Both the position numbers and the translations under genes were made by a program. Under the pieces are notes generated by a model. The model was not told the origin of the DNA. It worked only from the letters and a program-made list of their open reading frames with translations, and did no database searches. 64,000 bases of DNA from Amylibacter marinus. GTDB taxonomy: Bacteria > Pseudomonadota > Alphaproteobacteria > Rhodobacterales > Rhodobacteraceae. Location of the stretch: positions 274,645 through 338,644 of the forward strand of contig NZ_BSNN01000008.1 of NCBI RefSeq assembly GCF_030160015.1, in the 5' to 3' direction. Positions 9,713 to 18,535 of the stretch are shown piece by piece. Each line of letters starts with the position of its first letter. Within the stretch, counting starts at the first letter, position 1.

Positions 9713-11014
9713 ATGTCCCTCAAAAAAACTCTGCTTGCTGCGACCATGGTGGTCTCGTCAAGCACATTGGCTTTCGCAGAAACAAACATCACATGGTGGC
9801 ACGCAATGGGCGGTAGCCTAGGTGAAACCGTGAATAAAATCGCGGCTGATTTCAACGCAAGCCAAGATAAATATGAAATCACCCCTGTTTTTAAGGGCAC
9901 CTACGAAGAAACACTTACTGCGGGTATCGCAGCGTTTCGTGCCGGCGAACAACCAAATGTTCTACAGGTTTTTGATGCCGGCGCGGCAACAGTAATCGGT
10001 GCCCAAGGCGCCACCATTCCTGTTCAAGATTTGCTCAGCCAGAATGGCGTGACCTTTGATATCAATGACTATATCGCTGGTGTTCGTTACTTCTATGCCG
10101 ATGCAAATGGCAAAATGATCGGCATGCCGTTCAACTCGTCTACACCGATCATGTATTTTAACACCGAAGCCTTGGCCAAGGCGGGCGTTAGCGCCCCGGC
10201 AACATGGGAAGAGTTCGCAGAAACAACCGCACCCGCCCTAAAGGCCGCCGGTTACATCCCGCTAACGCAGTCTCACCTGCCGTGGATTTTCACCGAGAAC
10301 TTCTTCTCGCGTCATGACATTCAATTTGCTTCGAATGACAATGGCTACACGGGCAGTGATACCGAAATCAACATCAACCACCCTGCAATCAAGGCGCATT
10401 TCACTGCCCTAAAAGAGTGGAAAGATGCTGGTTTGTTTGAATGGCTGGGCACCAGCTGGGGCGACAATGCGAAACCCTTCGAAGAAGGCAAGGCCGCGAT
10501 GTGGCTTGGCTCTTCTGGGTCATTTGGCGGGTTAACCAAAAAGGTTGATTTTGAATTCTCAGCCACCATGCTGCCCTATTGGCAGGGTGTAACCGAGACC
10601 CCCAAGCAGACCTTTATTGGTGGGGCGGCATTGTTTGCCATGTCTGGCAAATCTGATGCGGAAAACAAGGCAACCGCTGAGTTCTTTCGCTATCTAACAT
10701 CTGCGGATGTGCAATACATGTGGCACCAAGAGACCGGCTATGTGCCGATCACCGAGGCCGCCTATGAATTAGCAAAGAGCGATGGCCATTATGATGGCGC
10801 GCCTGCGGCAGAGGTTGGTATTCAGCAATTGTCTTTGCCAGCTGGCGAATGGACCAAGGGCTACCGCATGGGGTTCTATGTGCAAATTCGCGATGTGATG
10901 AACCGCGAATATGGGCGCATCCTAACCGGTGAAACCACCGTCGAGGATGGCTTCGCCGCGATTGAAGCCGAGGCAAACAAATTGCTGGCTCGTTTCGCAA
11001 AAACCCAAGGCTAA
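9713..11014 (+). CDS. ugpB: sn-glycerol-3-phosphate ABC transporter, binding protein
   Basis: Periplasmic binding protein of 433 residues with a signal peptide (cleavage after AFA, about residue 22). It follows E. coli UgpB closely along its length: ITWWHAMGG near the N-terminus, FKGTYEETLTAGIAAFRAG, PFNSSTPIMYFN, FIGGAALF, WHQETGYVPIT and a C-terminus ending in an LLARFAK-type helix. It should capture G3P, and possibly glycerophosphodiesters, for the UgpAEC importer. A hairpin terminator follows the stop and probably lowers expression of the downstream genes relative to ugpB. Confidence 0.93.
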   Translation: MSLKKTLLAATMVVSSSTLAFAETNITWWHAMGGSLGETVNKIAADFNASQDKYEITPVFKGTYEETLTAGIAAFRAGEQPNVLQVFDAGAATVIGAQGATIPVQDLLSQNGVTFDINDYIAGVRYFYADANGKMIGMPFNSSTPIMYFNTEALAKAGVSAPATWEEFAETTAPALKAAGYIPLTQSHLPWIFTENFFSRHDIQFASNDNGYTGSDTEININHPAIKAHFTALKEWKDAGLFEWLGTSWGDNAKPFEEGKAAMWLGSSGSFGGLTKKVDFEFSATMLPYWQGVTETPKQTFIGGAALFAMSGKSDAENKATAEFFRYLTSADVQYMWHQETGYVPITEAAYELAKSDGHYDGAPAAEVGIQQLSLPAGEWTKGYRMGFYVQIRDVMNREYGRILTGETTVEDGFAAIEAEANKLLARFAKTQG

Positions 11015-11032
11015 TTTCCCCAACAATCCCAA

Positions 11033-11065
11033 GCGGCCCGGGCGTTCTTCCGGGCCGCATTTTTT
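11033..11065 (+). terminator. Intercistronic hairpin between ugpB and ugpA
   Basis: A perfect 9-bp GC stem (GCGGCCCGG 11033-11041 with CCGGGCCGC 11050-11058), an 8-base loop and then ATTTTTT. It sits 18 bases after ugpB and ends 13 bases before the ugpA start. It looks like a partial terminator that also protects the ugpB mRNA 3' end. Confidence 0.8.
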
Positions 11066-11078
11066 CGGAGTATCTCTT

Positions 11079-11960
11079 TTGAAACGTGCTGCTTTTACCC
11101 ACCCATGGATGCCGGTATTGTTGCTGATCCCACAGCTGACGATCATCGTCTTCTTCTTCTACTGGCCCGCTGTCGAGGCCCTTCGCTCTTCTTTTTACCT
11201 TCAGGATCCCTTTGGATTTGGGGGCACATTTGTGGGGTTGGAAAACTATTTTACGCTGTTTCAAAACAAAGAATACCTGCGCATCAGCCTCTTTACCGTT
11301 ATCTTCACCCTAAGTGTTACGTTCTTCTCTTTGGCATTTGGATTGGTGTTTGCGGTCAAGGCAGATAAGGTGCTGCGCGGTGCATCCACCTATAAAACCA
11401 TGCTGATGTGGGTTTATGCCGTGGCGCCGCCCGTTGCGGGCCTGTTAGGGGTTAGCCTGTTTTACCAAGGTCATGGGCTGATCACGCAAATATTTGCCCT
11501 ATTCGGATATGAGTTTGTGGTGGGCGTGAATTACAAGGATACCGCATTTGCGATGATCGCCGTTTCCATATGGAAACAGGTGCCGATCAATTTCATCTTT
11601 TTTCTGTCGGGCTTGCAATCTGTGCCACGCTCTATTCGCGAGGCGGCCATGATCGAGAATGGCTCTCCCTTCAACCGGTTTTGGACGATCACGTTCCCTC
11701 TATTGGCGCCGACTGCTTTTTTCTTACTGATCACCAATATCACCTATTCACTGTTCGATACCTTTGGAGTGATTGATGTGATGCTGCGCAGCGAGCCGGG
11801 CAACAACCCGATGACCCTGACCTACAAGGTCTATGTAGATGGGTTTCGCGGTAATGAATTGGGCGGTTCTTCCGCGCAATCGGTGATCTTGATGGTGCTG
11901 GTTCTGGCGCTAACTGTTTTTCAATTCCGGCTGATTGAGCGCCGGATTCATTATACCTGA
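11079..11960 (+). CDS. ugpA: sn-glycerol-3-phosphate ABC transporter, permease UgpA
   Basis: Inner-membrane permease of 293 residues with six spans. It follows E. coli UgpA, for example DPFGFGGTFVGLENY early, SVWKQVPINFIFF, and the EAA loop SIREAAMIENGSPFNRFW. The start is TTG at 11079, chosen because GGAG lies 8 bases upstream and the protein then begins KRAAFTHPWMPVLLLIPQ like its homologues; the longer open frame back to 10929 overlaps ugpB and the terminator. ugpE follows after 7 bases. Confidence 0.93.
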   Translation: MKRAAFTHPWMPVLLLIPQLTIIVFFFYWPAVEALRSSFYLQDPFGFGGTFVGLENYFTLFQNKEYLRISLFTVIFTLSVTFFSLAFGLVFAVKADKVLRGASTYKTMLMWVYAVAPPVAGLLGVSLFYQGHGLITQIFALFGYEFVVGVNYKDTAFAMIAVSIWKQVPINFIFFLSGLQSVPRSIREAAMIENGSPFNRFWTITFPLLAPTAFFLLITNITYSLFDTFGVIDVMLRSEPGNNPMTLTYKVYVDGFRGNELGGSSAQSVILMVLVLALTVFQFRLIERRIHYT

Positions 11961-11967
11961 GGCCGCT

Positions 11968-12873
11968 ATGAAGTCTTCTGTTACATCCGCCACCAATCTC
12001 CCCAAGATCAACCGCAGGCGGCGCTTGGTTAAATGGGAAACGGTTATCGACCATTCGGTACTCATCCTTGGGTCTGCTCTTATGCTGTTCCCAGTTTTGC
12101 TGACGATCATGACCTCTAGCTATGACAAGCTGGCCTTTGCTAAGAATGGTCTACAGTTCGGCTGGAGCGACAAATTCATCGAGAATTATAACAAAGCCTT
12201 GTTCGAGCCTAGCGGATTTAGCGGCACCATCGATGGCATGACCATGCTATCAAACTCGCTGATCTTGGGTTTGGGGTTTGCCGTGGGCAAAATCGTAATT
12301 TCTATGATGGCGGCCTATGCGATTGTGTACTTTCGGTTTCGCTTTGCGACATTCAGCTTTTGGATCATCTTCACGACCCTGTTGTTGCCACTAGAGGTGC
12401 GTATCCTCCCCTCCTATGAGGTGATCCAGAGCTTTGGCCTGACCAATACCTACACGGGCCTGATTGTGCCGTTGATTGCATCGGCCACGGGCACGTTCTT
12501 CTTTCGTCAGTTTTTCAGATCTGTGCCAGAAGAGCTGGTAGAGGCGGCGCGCATTGATGGCGCGGGCCCTGTAAAATTCTTTATCGATATTCTGGTGCCC
12601 CTGTCCAAGACCATGATTGCAGCCATGTTCATCATCATGTTCGTCTTTGGGTGGAACCAATATTTGTGGCCTACATTGATCACCACCGAAGAGGGGATGT
12701 TCACCTTGGTGCGGGGCATCAAAAACATCATCCAGTCCTTTACCGACAGCAATGCGATACCGGAATACGGGGTGGGAATGGCGCTGACCATCATCACCAT
12801 GTTGCCCCCTGTATTGATCGTAGTCTTCTTCCAGTCTTGGTTCGTCAAAGGGCTGACCGAGTCTGACAAATAG
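11968..12873 (+). CDS. ugpE: sn-glycerol-3-phosphate ABC transporter, permease UgpE
   Basis: Second permease, 301 residues and six spans, partner of UgpA. Motifs shared with E. coli UgpE include LPLEVRILPSYEVI (VEVRIFPTVEVI in E. coli), FFRQFFRSVPEELVEAARIDGAGP (EAA loop) and GWNQYLWP. The start at ATG 11968 is preceded by GAGG overlapping the ugpA stop; an upstream TTG at 11935 lies inside ugpA and is less likely. The basic N-terminus (INRRRRLVKW) precedes the first span. Confidence 0.93.
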   Translation: MKSSVTSATNLPKINRRRRLVKWETVIDHSVLILGSALMLFPVLLTIMTSSYDKLAFAKNGLQFGWSDKFIENYNKALFEPSGFSGTIDGMTMLSNSLILGLGFAVGKIVISMMAAYAIVYFRFRFATFSFWIIFTTLLLPLEVRILPSYEVIQSFGLTNTYTGLIVPLIASATGTFFFRQFFRSVPEELVEAARIDGAGPVKFFIDILVPLSKTMIAAMFIIMFVFGWNQYLWPTLITTEEGMFTLVRGIKNIIQSFTDSNAIPEYGVGMALTIITMLPPVLIVVFFQSWFVKGLTESDK

Positions 12874-12894
12874 TCTTAATTAGAAAGTAAACTT

Positions 12895-13962
12895 ATGGCA
12901 CATGTATCGCTGAAAGCGCTCGAGAAAATATATCCAAACGGATATCACGCCGTGCATGGCACCGATTTAGAAATTCAGGATGGAGAGTTCATCGTGCTGG
13001 TTGGCCCATCGGGCTGTGGTAAATCCACGCTGCTACGCATGATTGCTGGCCTAGAGGATATCACATCGGGGGATTTGGAAATCGGGGATCGCTGGGTCAA
13101 TGATTTGGATCCTGCGGATCGCGATATTGCGATGGTTTTTCAAAACTATGCGCTTTATCCCCATATGACCGTCTATAACAACATGGCCTATGGCCTGCGC
13201 AATCGTAAAATCAGCAAAGAAGACATAGATGCGGCGGTGCGCGGGGCGGCGGATATGCTGAACCTAAACGACTATCTAGACCGCAGGCCAAGCCAGCTGT
13301 CTGGTGGTCAACGTCAGCGTGTTGCTATGGGGCGGGCAATTGTGCGCGAGCCTGCGCTGTTCTTATTCGACGAGCCGCTGTCGAATTTGGATGCAAAACT
13401 GCGCAATCAGATGCGCATCGAAATTCGAAACTTGCAGAAAAAGCTGGGCACCACATCTGTATATGTAACCCATGATCAGGTCGAGGCGATGACCATGGCC
13501 GACAGGATTGTTGTGCTGAACGCGGGGCAGATCGAGCAGATCGGTACACCGGCTGAGATCTATCACCAACCTGCTAGCGTTTTTGTCGCCAGCTTTATGG
13601 GCGCGCCCCCCATGAATATGCTAGAGGCCACCCTAAATGGCGCAGGCGCGATCGAGGTTGCCGGTCTTGGGGCCATCGGCGCGCTGAATTCCACCCCCTA
13701 TTCAGGGCCAGTCAAGGTGGGTATTCGCCCCGAGAAGGTCAAGCTAAGCAACAGGCAGGAGGGCGATAACCAGCCCTTCATTCATGAATTCACCGAAGAG
13801 TTGGGGGCCGCACGTCTGGTGCATGGCCGCTTGGGCGATATGCCCTTTGTGGTGAACCTGCACCAAGAAGACATGATCCCAGAAGGCGCGTTATTTGCAT
13901 CCCTGCCGGTGGAAACATTGCATGTTTTTGAGGCCGATACCGGCAAAAGGGTTGCGGTATGA
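12895..13962 (+). CDS. ugpC: sn-glycerol-3-phosphate ABC transporter, ATPase UgpC
   Basis: MalK/UgpC-type ATPase of 355 residues. Walker [10 protein letters not shown] (37-45), signature LSGGQRQR, Walker [12 protein letters not shown] and the H-loop VTHDQVEA are all canonical, so it should work as a homodimer under UgpA/UgpE. The C-terminal part (about 240-355) is the OB-fold regulatory domain with VGIRPEKV. The stop overlaps the start of the next gene (ATGA), tying the phosphatase-family enzyme to the transporter. Confidence 0.94.
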   Translation: MAHVSLKALEKIYPNGYHAVHGTDLEIQDGEFIVLVGPSGCGKSTLLRMIAGLEDITSGDLEIGDRWVNDLDPADRDIAMVFQNYALYPHMTVYNNMAYGLRNRKISKEDIDAAVRGAADMLNLNDYLDRRPSQLSGGQRQRVAMGRAIVREPALFLFDEPLSNLDAKLRNQMRIEIRNLQKKLGTTSVYVTHDQVEAMTMADRIVVLNAGQIEQIGTPAEIYHQPASVFVASFMGAPPMNMLEATLNGAGAIEVAGLGAIGALNSTPYSGPVKVGIRPEKVKLSNRQEGDNQPFIHEFTEELGAARLVHGRLGDMPFVVNLHQEDMIPEGALFASLPVETLHVFEADTGKRVAV

Positions 13963-14966
13963 GGCTTTACACCCAGGCTCTCTGTCAGACGCTACCTGCC
14001 GTTTCCTCGGAATTAACCGATAGAATTCTGGCCGCACCGCGCACCCCGCAGGCGCATCGCGCATTGATGGCACAACTAGAGGCTCTGCATAAAATCGAGG
14101 TGAAATGGGAGGGCAGCGTATCTGCGCCTCTACCACACGAGGTAACAATTGCTGCATGGAACCTAGAGCGCTGTCTAGATCCGATCGCATCGGCCCATAC
14201 CTTAGCGGCGCATGCCCCAGACATTGTTTTGCTATCAGAAATGGATTGCGGCATGGCCCGCACCCACCAAGCCCATACCACCCAGATTTTGGCCCAGAGC
14301 ATGGGCATGGGCTATGCCTATGGTGTAGAGTTTCACGAGCTGGGTTTAGGCAGTGGCCCCGAGTTAGAGCGTGTGGTTGATGATCACAATCAGTCCGGCT
14401 GGCATGGTAATGCGATTTTGTCAAAAACACCCCCCAAGCAGATATTCCAAATTCGGCTGGATGATCACGGGCATTGGTTTTGCGGTGCGCAGGGGGTGGA
14501 TGATGCGCAGCCCAGAATTGGCGGGCGCGTTGCAATCGCGGCCATATTCCCCACGACACAGGGCTATGTTTGTGCGGTTTCCACACATCTGGAAAGTGCT
14601 GGAAATATCGGCATCCGCCAGTCGCAGGTGGATCGAATTATTGCCGCGGTGGATGATTTTGCCCCGGGCCTACCGGTGGTGATCGGGGGCGATCTGAACA
14701 CAGGCAACAACCTTGCCAGCAATGATTGGCGCGACGAAACCCTCTTTGCCGCCGCCGAGCGCCAGGGTTTTTCCTTTGAGAATAATGCCGGTGGTGTAAC
14801 CACACGGCCCAGCCGCCTGACGCGGTTTCCGGATCGGGCGATGAAGCTGGATTGGTTTTTCCACCGCGATTGTAAAGGTTTGGACTGCGAAATCGTTGCA
14901 GCGCTAGATACCAGCGGTGTTCCCCTCTCTGATCACGAGATGATTTTGGGGCGGTTTTCCCTATAG
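13959..14966 (+). CDS. Endonuclease/exonuclease/phosphatase-family hydrolase in the ugp operon
   Basis: A 335-residue member of the metal-dependent EEP (exonuclease III/DNase I-like) fold. Catalytic elements are visible: AAWNLE (N68), LLSEMD (E94), [14 protein letters not shown] (D and N) and a C-terminal SDHEM histidine. No signal peptide is evident, so it should be cytosolic. Its ATG overlaps the ugpC stop, so it is translated with the G3P importer. In many ugp operons this slot holds UgpQ, a glycerophosphodiesterase of a different fold. By position this enzyme may hydrolyse phosphodiesters or phosphomonoesters brought in by Ugp; that is inference. Confidence 0.8.
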   Translation: MRLYTQALCQTLPAVSSELTDRILAAPRTPQAHRALMAQLEALHKIEVKWEGSVSAPLPHEVTIAAWNLERCLDPIASAHTLAAHAPDIVLLSEMDCGMARTHQAHTTQILAQSMGMGYAYGVEFHELGLGSGPELERVVDDHNQSGWHGNAILSKTPPKQIFQIRLDDHGHWFCGAQGVDDAQPRIGGRVAIAAIFPTTQGYVCAVSTHLESAGNIGIRQSQVDRIIAAVDDFAPGLPVVIGGDLNTGNNLASNDWRDETLFAAAERQGFSFENNAGGVTTRPSRLTRFPDRAMKLDWFFHRDCKGLDCEIVAALDTSGVPLSDHEMILGRFSL

Positions 14967-15014
14967 CGACATTCCAACGCGTCTGTCACCAGCAAATGGG
15001 CCGGCGCGCAGACG

Positions 15015-16715
15015 CTAGCTAAAGAAAATCACCAGTAGCGCCAGCCCCAGCAGGGCCGCGATGGACATCACCATCGCACCGGCAGGCCAGCTGGCGGCGC
15101 GCGAGCCATCGGGGCCGTGGCTGTGGTGCAGGCGGTGCACCAGACGCGCGGCGCTGCGGTTTATCATCCCTGTAACCCCTCGAAACAGTGCCGCCACCAC
15201 GAAGGCCAGATAGCGCATAACGCTGGGCGTGAATTTGCGATAAATCACATCGCTGTCCATATTCACCGCACGGATTTCTGGCGGATGCAAACCAGCGCGG
15301 AAAATCACCGCAAAGGCCAGTAGCGCAAAGAACAACAGCTGTAGCTGTGCCACCACGTGATCCATTGTATAGGGATGATAGTCCAAATCATAAGGCAAGA
15401 GCGCGTATAGCGGATCTGGATAGACCCCAATGGCGATGCACAAGAATGCCGTGATCCCCATGGCCCAGAGCATGTGACGTGGTGCCTCTTTGGGGCGCAT
15501 ACCGCTATCATGGGCAAAGAAGGTGAAGAAGGGGATTTTAATCCCCGAGTGTGACAGAACACCTGCGGAGGCAAAGACCAAGCACAACCAGATGATCAAT
15601 TTGTGTTCCTCGGCCACTGCGGTCAAAGTAAGGGATTTGGTAACAAAGCCCGAGAACAGCGGGAAGGCCGAAATAGAGGCCGCGCCGATAAGACAGAAAA
15701 CAGCTGTAAGCGGCATGGTGCGGTATAGACCGCCCAGTTCTGATGCCTTGGATGTACCAGTTCGGAACATCACGGCCCCCACAGACATAAACAGTAATGC
15801 CTTGTAAAGAATATGTGCAAAGGCGTGGCTGGCTGTGCCGTTTAGGGCCATCTCTGTACCGATCCCTACACCCACAACCATAAAGCCCAGCTGGTTGTTC
15901 AGAGAATAGGCCAGCACGCGGCGCAAATCATTTTCAATTTCGGCAAAGAAAATCGGGAACAGTGTCATAACCGTACCGATATAGATCAAAATCTCGGTAC
16001 CTGCGAAACCACGTGCCAGCGCATAGACCGCCAATTTGGTGGTGAAGGCCGATAGGATAACCGTGCCGGTGATTGTGGCGGCGGGGTAGCTGTCTTGTAG
16101 CCAGTTATGGAGTAATGGAAACGCGCATTTCATCCCAAAGCTGATGAATATCAGCCATGTGCCCAGCGAGGCCAGCTCCATTTTATCAAAGGTGATGGTG
16201 CCTGTTTCGGCGAAGAACACCGCAACACCGGCGATTAAGATAACCCCTGATGCGATTTGAATGATCAGATAGCGCATGCCCGTGGCATAGGCCCCCGCAG
16301 TACCGCGCGCCCAAATCAAGAAAACCGAAGCAATGGCCGTCCCTTCCCAATAGAAAAACAGGGTGATCATATCGCCTGCTTGGGCTGCACCAATGGCAGA
16401 GCCGGCATAGGCCAATGCCGCCACCTGTTGCAGGCTGTCACGCAGGTGCCATGCGAACAGATTGCCCAAAAATGCCGCCAAACAGAAAATCAGCACGAAG
16501 ATACGTGATAATTTATCAAGGCGCATGAATTCCAATTCGAACCCAAAAAACGGGATCTGGGCGAAATTGCCAAGCCCTGTGTTCCAGACCAATACGGCCG
16601 ATAGGATCGGCGTGCCCAGCATCACAATATTTCGCGCCAGCCCCTTGGGCAGGATCAGGATCAATGCGGCCGCGGCAAAGAAGATAAAGGCGGTGGGGAT
16701 GGCTTCAATCATCAT
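15015..16715 (-). CDS. Mrp-type antiporter subunit, third NuoL/M/N-like protein
   Basis: A 566-residue integral membrane protein of the proton-conducting antiporter family (Proton_antipo_M), related to MrpD/MrpA and Complex I NuoL/M/N. It has the family's discontinuous-helix regions: FFYWEGTAIASVFLIW early (equivalent to the transport glutamate), GMKCAFPLLHNWLQDSYPAA, and LRRVLAYSLNNQLGFMVVG. The C-terminus carries a lateral-helix-like stretch and a histidine-rich segment HRLHHSHG before the last span. It is the last gene of the operon and overlaps the previous gene by 11 bases. It is often annotated MnhD-like; the exact subunit name is uncertain. Confidence 0.85.
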   Translation of the reverse strand: MMIEAIPTAFIFFAAAALILILPKGLARNIVMLGTPILSAVLVWNTGLGNFAQIPFFGFELEFMRLDKLSRIFVLIFCLAAFLGNLFAWHLRDSLQQVAALAYAGSAIGAAQAGDMITLFFYWEGTAIASVFLIWARGTAGAYATGMRYLIIQIASGVILIAGVAVFFAETGTITFDKMELASLGTWLIFISFGMKCAFPLLHNWLQDSYPAATITGTVILSAFTTKLAVYALARGFAGTEILIYIGTVMTLFPIFFAEIENDLRRVLAYSLNNQLGFMVVGVGIGTEMALNGTASHAFAHILYKALLFMSVGAVMFRTGTSKASELGGLYRTMPLTAVFCLIGAASISAFPLFSGFVTKSLTLTAVAEEHKLIIWLCLVFASAGVLSHSGIKIPFFTFFAHDSGMRPKEAPRHMLWAMGITAFLCIAIGVYPDPLYALLPYDLDYHPYTMDHVVAQLQLLFFALLAFAVIFRAGLHPPEIRAVNMDSDVIYRKFTPSVMRYLAFVVAALFRGVTGMINRSAARLVHRLHHSHGPDGSRAASWPAGAMVMSIAALLGLALLVIFFS

Positions 16716-17067
16716 TGTGGTTCAGCCTTTGTAATTGGTCTTCGGGATAGTCTTCGCAATCGATAGCCTTGTCGCCATAAAAATCCTCGCGCCGCTTGAC
16801 AAGAATGCGCAAAAACGTTGCCGCAAAAATCAGCGCCGAGAACATCACAAACCCATAAATGGCATAAAAGCCGCGCGCCTCTTCCATGTGGAAATGACCG
16901 TGCATATGAAACGTCCAGCTGAGGCCAAAGCACACGACACAGATCGCACAGAGCACATAGAAAATCTTGGTGTCATTGCCGGGGCGGTCAACCCAGCCTA
17001 GCATACGCCCCAGTTTGGGGTAATCCTCGGGGTTATCCTCGGGGGTATCATGGGGATTATTGTGCAT
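16705..17067 (-). CDS. Small membrane protein in the Mrp operon
   Basis: A 120-residue protein with an acidic, asparagine/proline-rich N-terminus and two hydrophobic spans (starting near FYVLCAICVVC and YAIYGFVMFSALIF), joined by a histidine-containing loop TFHMHGHFHMEE. The start is the ATG at 17067, chosen because a perfect AGGAGGT lies just upstream; the frame is open to 17121. It overlaps both neighbours by 11 bases, so it belongs to the antiporter operon. I do not recognise a named family, and it is not one of the classical MrpA-G subunits. Confidence 0.75.
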   Translation of the reverse strand: MHNNPHDTPEDNPEDYPKLGRMLGWVDRPGNDTKIFYVLCAICVVCFGLSWTFHMHGHFHMEEARGFYAIYGFVMFSALIFAATFLRILVKRREDFYGDKAIDCEDYPEDQLQRLNHNDD

Positions 17068-18535
17068 CGTAACCTCCTGTGGTGACGATTGGGGCCAAGA
17101 AATCCTGCAAAACGCCCGCATAAAAGAACAAGATCACACAGCCTGCAGCCGTAAGTGCAGGGGGCAACCAAACCAACAGAGGGGCCTCGCCGTATGTGTT
17201 AGGCTGGCCCTCGGGCGCGGGTAGGAAAAACGCCCGTGCGACGATCGGGATCAGGTAGGCAACATTTAGCAATGAGGAGAGTGCCAGCACAGCAATGATT
17301 ATAATATACCCGCTGTCCAACGCACCGATCATTAGCAGAAATTTCGGCCATGAACCGCCCAAGGGCGGCAGGCCGATGATAGAAAGTGCGCCAATTAGGA
17401 ACGCAATAAAGGTGATCGGCATGGCGCGCCCTAGGCCCACCATGTCTGATATTTCGGTTTTATGATAGCGCACATAGATCGCACCTGCACACATGAACAG
17501 GGTGATCTTACCCATGGCGTGCATGGCGATATGCAGGCCGCCCCCCAGCGCACCTGCCGAGCTGGCCAGCGCCATGCCCAATGTGATGTAGGACAGTTGC
17601 GAGATCGTTGAATATGCCAGACGCTTTTTCAAATTATCCTGATACATCGCCACAACGGATGCTGCGATAATCGAATAAGCCGCCAGCCACATAAGCCATT
17701 CCGAGGCACCCGTTTGGGCAAGAAAATCAATACCAAATATGTAAACCCCGACCTTAAGCATGGTGAACACGCCTGCTTTTACGACCGCCACGGCGTGCAA
17801 CAGCGCCGATACAGGTGTGGGGGCGACCATCGCCGCCGGAAGCCATTTGTGAAATGGCATCAGAGCGGCCTTGCCAATACCAAAGGCATATAGCCCCAGC
17901 AGAACCGGCACGACCCAGCCGGTGGCCTTGCCCGCAAGGATACCACCTTGGGTGAAATCCAATGTACCGGTCAGGACGAATGTCCAGATCACCGCTGTTA
18001 GTTGCAGGGCAATTGATGTGCCGATCAGAATGGCCAGATAGGTGCGCGCACCGCGGATCGCCTCAGGCGTGCCTTTGTGTGCCACCAAGGGATATGTAGA
18101 GACCGTTAGGATTTCATAGAACAGAAATAGCGTGAACATGTTGGACGAGAACGCGATGCCCATCACCGAAGAAATCGCCACTGCAAAACATGCAAAAAAC
18201 CGCGCGTGGTGCTTCTCGTTATTCCCGCGCATATACCCCACGCCATAAATATGGGTTAGAATCCACAGGCCAGATGCCACGATGGCAAACAATAAGCCCA
18301 GCGGTTCGACGTTGAAGGCGATATCGATTCCAGGAAAAACCGTTAGCAGAGTAACGGCCTCGGTTGTGCCATTGCCCACATTGCACAGGATCACCAGCAC
18401 AAAGCCAAAGGTCCCAAGGGCCGATGCAAAGGTTAGCCCATCACGCAGGTTCTCGCGGTGGGCGAAGGCCATATTTCCGCCCAAGGCAACCAAGGGCATC
18501 AGCATCGCGGCAAAAATTGCGGTGGTCGTATCCAT
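17057..18535 (-). CDS. Mrp-type antiporter subunit, second NuoL/M/N-like protein
   Basis: A 492-residue, roughly 14-span membrane protein of the Proton_antipo_M family. Conserved signatures are FLFYEILTVSTYPLV (transport glutamate), GKAALMPFHKWLPAAMVAPTPVSALLHAVAVVKAG, and LKKRLAYSTISQLSYITLG. The HxxxVVKAG segment resembles NuoL/MrpA more than NuoM, so it may stand in for the N-terminal NuoL-like half of MrpA. Its ATG overlaps the stop of the upstream mrpD-like gene by one base. Substrate (Na+, K+ or H+) cannot be read from sequence. Confidence 0.85.
   Translation of the reverse strand: MDTTTAIFAAMLMPLVALGGNMAFAHRENLRDGLTFASALGTFGFVLVILCNVGNGTTEAVTLLTVFPGIDIAFNVEPLGLLFAIVASGLWILTHIYGVGYMRGNNEKHHARFFACFAVAISSVMGIAFSSNMFTLFLFYEILTVSTYPLVAHKGTPEAIRGARTYLAILIGTSIALQLTAVIWTFVLTGTLDFTQGGILAGKATGWVVPVLLGLYAFGIGKAALMPFHKWLPAAMVAPTPVSALLHAVAVVKAGVFTMLKVGVYIFGIDFLAQTGASEWLMWLAAYSIIAASVVAMYQDNLKKRLAYSTISQLSYITLGMALASSAGALGGGLHIAMHAMGKITLFMCAGAIYVRYHKTEISDMVGLGRAMPITFIAFLIGALSIIGLPPLGGSWPKFLLMIGALDSGYIIIIAVLALSSLLNVAYLIPIVARAFFLPAPEGQPNTYGEAPLLVWLPPALTAAGCVILFFYAGVLQDFLAPIVTTGGYDAQ

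Noticed and set aside
10929..11078. N-terminal extension of UgpA
   Set aside because: The extension overlaps ugpB and reads through the terminator hairpin; the TTG at 11079 has a ribosome site and fits the family N-terminus.
14979..15015. Possible bidirectional terminator between the ugp and mrp operons
   Set aside because: GCGTCTG and CAGACGC can pair, but the loop is 23 bases, there is no T-run and the right arm touches the stop codon of the mrp gene.
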